NCBI RefSeq assembly: GCF_030070105.1
Contig: NZ_JASJOO010000003.1
Coordinates: forward strand, 791,155-855,154
Source: Bermanella sp. WJH001
GTDB lineage: Bacteria > Pseudomonadota > Gammaproteobacteria > Pseudomonadales > Oceanobacteraceae
Length of the DNA stretch: 64,000 bases
Direction of reading: 5' to 3'
Part shown: positions 58,080 through 64,000 of the stretch, in pieces
Layout: each line of letters begins with the position of its first letter
Position numbering within the stretch: position 1 is the first letter of the stretch
Notes under the pieces: generated by a model
Seen by the model: only the letters and a program-made list of their open reading frames with translations
Told to the model about the DNA's origin: nothing
Databases searched by the model: none
Program-made: the position numbers and the translations under genes

Positions 58080-59195
58080 ATGGAACTCGATAAGCTATTA
58101 CGCTTAATGGTTGAAAAAAGCGCATCGGATTTATTCATTACTGCGGGCATGCCTCCTAGTATGAAGGTGCATGGCCGTATTCATGCAGTGACAAAAAATC
58201 CACTGAGCCCTGAACAAACAAAAGAAATCATTTACGGCATGATGAGCCGTGATCAAATTGAAGAGTTTGAAAAAAAGAAAGAGCTAAACTTTGCTGTGAG
58301 CGCCAGTGGTATTGGTCGATTTCGTGCCAGTGCTTTTTTTCAACGTAACTTAGCGGGTGTGGTTCTTCGTCGAATCGAAACGCGTATTCCTCAAATTGAA
58401 CAACTGGGTTTGCCTGACATAATTAAAGAGATAGCCATGAGTAAGCGTGGCTTGGTGCTTTTTGTTGGAGCAACCGGCGCGGGTAAGTCCACATCCCTTG
58501 CCTCTATGATTGGTTATCGTAATCAAAATAGCCGTGGTCATATCATTTCCATTGAGGACCCAATCGAATATATGCACCAACATCAGGGCTGTATTGTCAC
58601 TCAGCGAGAAGTGGGATTGGATACGGACAGTTTTGAGATCGCGCTTAAAAATACCCTACGCCAAGCACCTGATGTGATTATGATTGGTGAGGTGCGTAGT
58701 GCACAAACCATGAACCACGCAGTTACATTCGCCGAAACCGGTCACTTATGTTTGGCCACATTGCACGCTAATAATGCTAACCAAGCATTAGATCGAGTGA
58801 TTCACTTCTTTCCATCCGATCAACATACCCAGATATGGATGGATTTATCTCTGAACTTAAAAGCAATTGTTGCTCAGCAGTTAATTCCAACTCCAGACGG
58901 TAAGGGCCGTCGAGCAGTCGTAGAGGTGTTATTAAATACGCCGCTTGTGCAAGATCTTATTCGTAAAGGTGAAGTGCACGAATTAAAACCCTTGATGAGT
59001 AAATCAACCGAGCTTGGCATGCAGACCTTTGACCAAGGTTTGTATAACTTATATCAAGCAGGTGAAATCACTTATGAAGATGCACTTAATCATGCTGACA
59101 GCGCCAACGACTTGCGCTTAATGATTAAACTGGCATCAGAGGATGTTGATCAATTATCGACAGCAACTCAAGGTTTAACCTTACAGCGCGATTAA
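58080..59195 (+). CDS. pilU: PilT-like retraction ATPase PilU
   Basis: 371 residues. Walker A GATGAGKSTS, Asp box EDPIEYMHQHQGC, Walker B VIMIGEVRSAQTM and LATLHANNANQALDRVIHFF fit PilU. A C-terminal extension beyond PilT is present. Works with PilT on retraction. GAGAAGG 6 bases before the ATG. Confidence 0.95.
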   Translation: MELDKLLRLMVEKSASDLFITAGMPPSMKVHGRIHAVTKNPLSPEQTKEIIYGMMSRDQIEEFEKKKELNFAVSASGIGRFRASAFFQRNLAGVVLRRIETRIPQIEQLGLPDIIKEIAMSKRGLVLFVGATGAGKSTSLASMIGYRNQNSRGHIISIEDPIEYMHQHQGCIVTQREVGLDTDSFEIALKNTLRQAPDVIMIGEVRSAQTMNHAVTFAETGHLCLATLHANNANQALDRVIHFFPSDQHTQIWMDLSLNLKAIVAQQLIPTPDGKGRRAVVEVLLNTPLVQDLIRKGEVHELKPLMSKSTELGMQTFDQGLYNLYQAGEITYEDALNHADSANDLRLMIKLASEDVDQLSTATQGLTLQRD

Positions 59196-59283
59196 TTGAT
59201 AAATTGAACCACTGTTAGAGAACTCACATATCATGTTGGCTTTTCTTCAGTGGTTTTTTAGTGCAAAAAAATAGAGAAGTAAA

Positions 59284-59652
59284 ATGAATAAATTAGTAAC
59301 AACTCTGGTTGTCATGTTGGTGGGCGCTATGGGTTATGTTTTTTATCAGTATCAGATCATAGCGTCAGAAGCAGATGAGCAAGTTGAAAAGGACATTGCC
59401 ATTTTAGAAAAAACGTTTCGTGAAAGAAGCAGTGACGCGCTAACAGGTGATCATGAAAAAGAAAAATACATCCAAACAGCGCTGATGCTTCAAAGCGTAA
59501 ATGACCAGCAGCAATTTGTGCGACACTATCATAGTTTGTTTATTGAAAACGGTGTGCGTAACTGCTTAAAGTCTCAAATTGTGTATTTACAAAAACAGGC
59601 AACCATACTTGAGCAAACTTGGTTGCAAGATTCAGAAGCCTGCTTGCCATAA
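59284..59652 (+). CDS. Small membrane-anchored protein of unknown function
   Basis: 122 residues. One N-terminal membrane helix (about 5-22; VTTLVVMLVGAMGYVFYQYQ), then a helical periplasmic part with two Cys (NCLKSQ and SEACLP) that could form a disulfide. It follows pilU by 88 bp and ends with a terminator. No family was recognised; a pilus-related role is only a guess from position. Confidence 0.6.
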   Translation: MNKLVTTLVVMLVGAMGYVFYQYQIIASEADEQVEKDIAILEKTFRERSSDALTGDHEKEKYIQTALMLQSVNDQQQFVRHYHSLFIENGVRNCLKSQIVYLQKQATILEQTWLQDSEACLP

Positions 59653-59694
59653 CAAAAAAGCCAAGCATTGCATCAGCAATACTTGGCTTTTGTT
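59651..59694. terminator. Bidirectional terminator between the small membrane gene and pyrC'
   Basis: AACAAAAAAGCCAAG-ATTGC and GCAAT-CTTGGCTTTTGTT arms; long stem, convergent genes on both sides. Confidence 0.9.
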
Positions 59695-59707
59695 AAATAG
59701 AAAATAC

Positions 59708-60997
59708 TTAAGCGCTATATACTAAATGACCGCCATTAATGGTGTGAGTCACTTTGCCAGTAAACGTTTTTCCTATCCATGGGTTGTTGCTGCCTTTCGA
59801 TACAAGCGTTTCGCTCGACACACTTGATGCTTGTTGCATATCCACAATGCATAAGTCCGCACGTTGCTCGACTACAATGCTGCCCAGTTTTTTATTGATA
59901 ACCGCCGCCGGCAATGCTGTGATTGCTTTGATGGCAGCGCTTAATGTTAGCTCTTGTTTTTCAACCAAGCTCAGTAATACCTGCATGAAATTATCTAAGC
60001 TATTGATGCCTACTTCACTGGCAGAAAAGGGTGCCATTTTTGAGGCGCGATCTTGCGGTAAGTGATTGGAGCAAATGGATAGCTGACCATTATTAACGCC
60101 CGCTAATAATGCCTTGCGATCCGCTTCACTACGATAAACCGGCGTCACATGCATAAGGCTGTCGTAACCGCGGCAGTTTTCATCAGTAAAAACTAAATTG
60201 GCCAGCGCCACATCAGCGGTCACAGGTAAACCATTTTGCTGGGCATCAATTATCATATTTAATGCGCGAGCACTGCTGACACGACTAATGTGTAAGCGAA
60301 TGCCGGTTTCTTCACACAGAATTAAATGCTGGGCCAGTGCCGAGGTTTCTGCGCTGACTGGTAGGCCAGCTAACCCCATTTGAGTACTGGCTGGACCTTC
60401 GTGCATACAGCCGCCATGGGCAAGGGCGTTATCGATAGGTGTGACCATGGCGGTGATGTTAAAACCCGCTGCGTAGTTGTAACACTGTTTGATAACGTGA
60501 CTGTCTTTAAACGCCAAATCTAAATTACTTAATGCCACACAACCCGCTTCTTTTAAGCCAGACATATTGCTTAGCTGTTCGCCTTCTAAATTAGCGGTTA
60601 ATGCACCTAATGTTAGTACGGTGCAGTGACCGGCTTTTTTAGCTTTTTCTTGAATGAGTGCTGCAACGGCTGGGCTATCAATGACGGGTTTTGTATTAGG
60701 TGTGCAGCAAATTGTGGTGAAGCCGGATTGAGCCGCAGCTTTTGTTTCGCTGGCGATAGAACCTTTTTGACTAAAACCAGGTTCCGCAAGAAAGCTGTGT
60801 AAATCAATAAATCCTGGAAATATCTTTTTACCACTGGCATCAATGGTTGTGTCCGCAGTAAAACCTTGTGGTGCGGACCCTATTGCAACAATGCGTTCGT
60901 TTTCGATAAAAATATCCAATATGCCATCAATGTTTTGCGCGGGATCAAAAACATGGCCGCCACTGATGCATAGTTTATGTTGAGGCTGAAGCTGCAT
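59708..60997 (-). CDS. Non-catalytic dihydroorotase-like PyrC' (PyrX)
   Basis: 429 residues, type I dihydroorotase fold. The active-site motif D-x-H-x-H-L-R-x-P-G reads DLHSFLAEPG: the second His is Phe and the Arg is Ala, so metal and substrate binding are lost. GSIASETKAAAQSGFTTICC and CTPNTKPVIDSPAV are otherwise conserved. In Pseudomonas such an inactive subunit is needed to assemble aspartate transcarbamoylase. It directly follows pyrB (2 bp). Confidence 0.9.
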   Translation of the reverse strand: MQLQPQHKLCISGGHVFDPAQNIDGILDIFIENERIVAIGSAPQGFTADTTIDASGKKIFPGFIDLHSFLAEPGFSQKGSIASETKAAAQSGFTTICCTPNTKPVIDSPAVAALIQEKAKKAGHCTVLTLGALTANLEGEQLSNMSGLKEAGCVALSNLDLAFKDSHVIKQCYNYAAGFNITAMVTPIDNALAHGGCMHEGPASTQMGLAGLPVSAETSALAQHLILCEETGIRLHISRVSSARALNMIIDAQQNGLPVTADVALANLVFTDENCRGYDSLMHVTPVYRSEADRKALLAGVNNGQLSICSNHLPQDRASKMAPFSASEVGINSLDNFMQVLLSLVEKQELTLSAAIKAITALPAAVINKKLGSIVVEQRADLCIVDMQQASSVSSETLVSKGSNNPWIGKTFTGKVTHTINGGHLVYSA

Positions 60998-60999
60998 AA

Positions 61000-62016
61000 T
61001 TATTTCGCCCCTTGTTGGCTTTGTTCTTGTAAAGTTTGTTCTTGATTTTGCCCGCCCATGGCCATGGCCATGACGGCCATGCGCATAGGAATACCATTGC
61101 TCACTTGTTTTAAGATAACGCTTTGTGGGCCATCGGCCACGGCGCTTTCAATTTCAACACCGCGATTAATAGGGCCAGGATGCATGACGATGGCATCGTG
61201 ATTGGCATAGGCCAGTTTTTCTGTATTCAAACCATATAAACGATAATATTCTGATTCGCTTGGTAACAGAGCCGTTTGCATGCGTTCTTTTTGTAGGCGC
61301 AGCATGATGACGACATCAACACCCTTTAAACCTTGTTTCATATTATTAAAAGCACGTACGCCTAAACTTTCGATGTCTTTTGGAATTAAGGTGTTAGGAC
61401 CAATGACGCGAACATCATGACAACCAAGAGTTTTTAATGCGTAAATTTGTGAGCGCGCAACACGGCTATGTAAAATGTCGCCGACGATGGCGACACTTAA
61501 ATTTTCAAAGCCACCTTTTTCACGGTGAATCGTCAGCATGTCGAGCATGGCTTGGGTTGGGTGGGCGTGACGGCCATCACCTGCGTTAATCACCGCAACA
61601 TTAGGCGTGACGTGTTGTGCAATAAAATGAGCCGCACCAGAATCAGCATGGCGCACCACAAACATGTCTGAATACATAGACTCTAAATTCCACAAAGTGT
61701 CCATCAAGGTTTCACCTTTACTGGTGGCACTTCGAGCAATATCTAAATTTAAAATATTGGCGCTTAAACGTTTTGCGGCAAGCTCAAAGGTAGAGCGAGT
61801 TCGGGTTGAATTTTCAAAAAATAAATTCACCACGGTTTTACCACGCAATAGCGGCACGGTTTTCACGCTGCGCTCTTGTGTGCTGATGAAACTATCTGCG
61901 GTATCAATAATTTCGGTTAAAATTTCTTTGCTCAAACCTTCTGTGGTTAAGAAGTGTTTTAAGCGACCTTCTTGGTTAAGTTGAATCTGGCTGGGATCGT
62001 TTGGCTGCATACTCAT
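61000..62016 (-). CDS. pyrB: Aspartate carbamoyltransferase catalytic subunit PyrB
   Basis: 338 residues. Carbamoyl-phosphate motif [45 protein letters not shown] and [11 protein letters not shown] are all present. An N-terminal extension of about 15 residues before [13 protein letters not shown] and a Gln-rich C-terminal tail are seen, fitting the Pseudomonas-type PyrB that pairs with PyrC'. Between pyrR and pyrC'. Confidence 0.96.
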   Translation of the reverse strand: MSMQPNDPSQIQLNQEGRLKHFLTTEGLSKEILTEIIDTADSFISTQERSVKTVPLLRGKTVVNLFFENSTRTRSTFELAAKRLSANILNLDIARSATSKGETLMDTLWNLESMYSDMFVVRHADSGAAHFIAQHVTPNVAVINAGDGRHAHPTQAMLDMLTIHREKGGFENLSVAIVGDILHSRVARSQIYALKTLGCHDVRVIGPNTLIPKDIESLGVRAFNNMKQGLKGVDVVIMLRLQKERMQTALLPSESEYYRLYGLNTEKLAYANHDAIVMHPGPINRGVEIESAVADGPQSVILKQVSNGIPMRMAVMAMAMGGQNQEQTLQEQSQQGAK

Positions 62017-62022
62017 AACCTT

Positions 62023-62514
62023 TTATTTCAGATTCACAGTGGTCAGAACCAACGGCGTTGGCCCGGTTAATTTGATGCGCTGATTCGTTGGGCGCTCAAC
62101 TTTATCTCCAACTACATCCGCTTGAATAGGCAGCTCGCGATGACCCACGTCAAGCAAACACGCCAGAACAATTTTTTCCGGACGGCCATAATCAAATAAC
62201 TCATTCATGGCGGCGCGGATAGTGCGACCTGACATGATGACATCATCTACTAAGATCACCGTTTTGTTTTCAATCTCAGGAAGTTGAGAGCCTTTTACTT
62301 TTGGGTGTAGACCGCTTTGACTGAAATCATCGCGATAAAAACTGATATCCAATAAGCCCAATTCACTTTGTAGGCCAAGCTGTTGATGCAGCTGTTTGGC
62401 AACCCATGCCCCGCCAGTATGAATGCCCACCATGACGGTATCATCTTGCTGAGCAAGATCGCGAAGTTCATCCGCCATTTTGGCAATGAGTTGTTCAGGT
62501 TGAGGCAACGGCAT
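62023..62514 (-). CDS. pyrR: PyrR bifunctional regulator / uracil phosphoribosyltransferase
   Basis: 163 residues. PRPP loop VILVDDVIMSGRTIRAAMNE and HTGGAWVAKQLHQQL are conserved; IDISFYRDDF-type residues also present (LLDISFYRDDFSQSG). It begins the pyrR-pyrB-pyrC' operon. In Pseudomonas its role is regulatory and possibly salvage. Confidence 0.93.
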   Translation of the reverse strand: MPLPQPEQLIAKMADELRDLAQQDDTVMVGIHTGGAWVAKQLHQQLGLQSELGLLDISFYRDDFSQSGLHPKVKGSQLPEIENKTVILVDDVIMSGRTIRAAMNELFDYGRPEKIVLACLLDVGHRELPIQADVVGDKVERPTNQRIKLTGPTPLVLTTVNLK

Positions 62515-62599
62515 GTGTTCTCCTAAATCCTGCGCTATTGGGTGCGCGGATCGAAAGCAATAATCAAGTTGTTAGATGCGTTTGGCGGTGACGCCTTGG

Positions 62600-63052
62600 T
62601 TATTCGCAAGCATCTAAGGGGTGTTCATAAAACCAAGATTCTAAAATAAATTGCGCAGCAAGGGCATCCACCGGATCGGATTTATAATGACCTTTATGCC
62701 CTTGGCTCTTGGCTTCTTCTTTGGCCGCAAAGGTACTTAAGCGCTCGTCAATAGTAAAGCTTGGTCTGGCATAACGTGCGCATAAACGATTGCTAAATTT
62801 ATTGGCGCGGCGGGACATTTCGCTCACGCTGCCGTCCATATTAAGAGGCAAGCCTACAACAAACGCATGGGGCTGCCATTCCTCGACCAGTTTATCCAAT
62901 TGTTCCCAGTTTGGGATGCCATCACGGGCGCTGATGCAGCCAATGCCATTGGCGGTTTGAGTGATGCGCTGGCCCATGGCAATGCCGGTGCGTTTGGTGC
63001 CAAAATCAAAGGCCATTATGGATTGATACTTATTGGTAACGGGCGTGGACAT
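62600..63052 (-). CDS. ruvX: Holliday junction resolvase-like RuvX (YqgF)
   Basis: 150 residues. RNase H-like motif MAFDFGTKRTGIAMGQ, VVGLPLNMDGSVSEMSRRA, DERLSTFAAKEE and DPVDALAAQFILESWF are seen. Involved in pre-16S rRNA end processing and possibly recombination. Follows yqgE after 20 bp. Confidence 0.95.
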   Translation of the reverse strand: MSTPVTNKYQSIMAFDFGTKRTGIAMGQRITQTANGIGCISARDGIPNWEQLDKLVEEWQPHAFVVGLPLNMDGSVSEMSRRANKFSNRLCARYARPSFTIDERLSTFAAKEEAKSQGHKGHYKSDPVDALAAQFILESWFYEHPLDACE

Positions 63053-63072
63053 GACGGCCTTTTATGTATGGG

Positions 63073-63630
63073 TTATGCGTGACCGGATTGACCACTTAAT
63101 AAGTTTAAATTAATACCCAGTTTGTTAGCGGCTTTGCGCGCTAATTGCTCGCTGTCAGTATGAAAAAGCAAGTCACTATCGGCGGGTACAGTCAGCCAGC
63201 TATTATTAGCAATTTCGTCTTCTAATTGCCCTGCGTCCCAGCCTGCATACCCTAAGCAAATGAGGGTATCGCTGGGTCCTTCGCCACTGGCAATAATGCT
63301 TAAAATATCTTTTGAGGTGGTCAGGCGCACATGTTCACTTACCGCCATGTTTTGAATGTCAGGGTTATCACCTTGATATAAAACAAAGCCCTGTTCTGGT
63401 GAAACAGGCCCACCTTGCATGATATTTGGATTTTGTTCTTGGCTGGGCTCGATGTGGAGCTCACCTAAAATGTCATTGAGCTGAATGCCCATGGGTTTGT
63501 TGATGATCAGCCCCATGGCGCCTTCTTCATTGTGCTCGCAGATGTAGCACACGCTATGTTTAAACCAAGGGTCATCAAGGAGTGGCATGGCCAATAATAG
63601 GTGGTGCTTTAAATCAATTGATTGAGGCAT
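63073..63630 (-). CDS. yqgE: YqgE/AlgH family protein
   Basis: 185 residues with LKHHLLLAMPLLDDPWFKHSVCYICEHNEEGAMGL and LCLGYAGWDAGQLEDEIANNSWL, both diagnostic. Called AlgH in Pseudomonas, where it affects alginate gene expression; molecular function unknown. Forms a likely operon tonB-yqgE-ruvX. Confidence 0.94.
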   Translation of the reverse strand: MPQSIDLKHHLLLAMPLLDDPWFKHSVCYICEHNEEGAMGLIINKPMGIQLNDILGELHIEPSQEQNPNIMQGGPVSPEQGFVLYQGDNPDIQNMAVSEHVRLTTSKDILSIIASGEGPSDTLICLGYAGWDAGQLEDEIANNSWLTVPADSDLLFHTDSEQLARKAANKLGINLNLLSGQSGHA

Positions 63631-63633
63631 TGA

Positions 63634-63999
63634 TCAACTATCGGTTGAGAATTGGGTTTGTTTAAACTGCCAAGTGCGGATGATCTCTAAGATATCGGCT
63701 TGTTTGCGCATCTCTTCAGAGAACGGAGCAAATGGCGCTGACAGGCGTACGATGTGTTTGGCAGCATCATCTAATACCTTGTGTCCTGAGCTTTCCATGA
63801 CTTTAAGCTCATGGATGGTTCCATCTGCTTTAACCGCTACCATTAAGCGTAGACTGCCACTGATGTTTTGTCGTTTAGCTTCATTGGGGTAGTTCAAGTT
63901 ACCAATTCGCTCGATCTTGTGAAGCCATTGGTTCATATAAAGGGCATCACTGCTTTGACGAGTAGAAGTAGCCGTTAAGCGACGAGTACGAGGAGCCTT
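63634..63999 (-). CDS. TonB-family protein, C-terminal part (cut by window edge)
   Basis: The frame is open to the right-hand edge, so the 5' end is missing. The visible part has the RRLTATSTRQSSDALYMNQW linker and the TonB C-terminal domain IERIGNLNYPNEAKRQNISG and LDDAAKHIVRLSAPFAPF. Transfers proton-motive energy to outer membrane receptors. Three bp separate it from yqgE. The order tonB-yqgE-ruvX-pyrR matches Pseudomonas. Confidence 0.9.
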   Translation of the reverse strand, partial: KAPRTRRLTATSTRQSSDALYMNQWLHKIERIGNLNYPNEAKRQNISGSLRLMVAVKADGTIHELKVMESSGHKVLDDAAKHIVRLSAPFAPFSEEMRKQADILEIIRTWQFKQTQFSTDS

Positions 64000-64000
64000 G

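Overview
The window is a stretch of a marine-type gammaproteobacterial chromosome related to the Pseudomonadales/Oceanospirillales. Gene order supports this: coaBC-dut-algC-argB-slmA-pyrE-crc, and ruvX-pyrR-pyrB with an inactive pyrC', follow the Pseudomonas pattern. A sutA homologue and the pilT-pilU pair fit the same group. No rRNA or tRNA gene and no CRISPR array was seen.

Layout. 1-6.3 kb: a partial phospholipase-like protein, a periplasmic coiled-coil protein, a large Gly/Asn-rich lipoprotein and the Rep helicase. 6.4-17.8 kb: comM, cut in two by a 9,790-bp AT-rich integrative element (7311-17102). 17.8-42 kb: a nitrogen-acquisition region with ubiK, a porin-glnK-amtB cassette, purine genes (adenine deaminase, 2OG oxygenase, BMP-type binding protein), the urea ABC transporter urtABCDE, urease ureDABCEFG with hupE/ureJ, a second almost identical glnK-amtB cassette behind a paralogous porin, and a third porin paralogue. 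42-64 kb: core metabolism and housekeeping (speA, sutA, crc, pyrE, slmA, argB, algC, dut, coaBC, radC, a 7TM histidine kinase, proC, yggS, pilT, pilU, pyrC', pyrB, pyrR, ruvX, yqgE, and tonB running off the end).

The most interesting object is the element in comM. It carries a large serine recombinase beside its left end, five iterons with a RepL-like winged-helix protein, a HUH relaxase with a possible oriT, a cluster of very small genes (three look frameshifted), a membrane/coiled-coil protein behind two micro-ORFs, and a controller-regulated restriction-modification system with C-boxes. The two junctions share only the dinucleotide CT. Removing the element restores an uninterrupted 500-codon comM, and joining its ends gives an inverted-repeat attP. 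It therefore looks like a mobilizable plasmid that integrates site-specifically just before the Walker A motif of ComM, a protein of natural transformation.

The nitrogen genes form one logical unit: sigma-54-like promoters (GG-N10-GC) precede urtA and both porin-glnK-amtB cassettes; urea is imported by Urt and split by urease; AmtB takes up ammonium under GlnK control. The two glnK-amtB copies appear identical over about 1.6 kb, including the intergenic spacer, which suggests recent duplication or gene conversion. Repeated imperfect palindromes sit in the gaps of the urease operon and downstream of both amtB genes.
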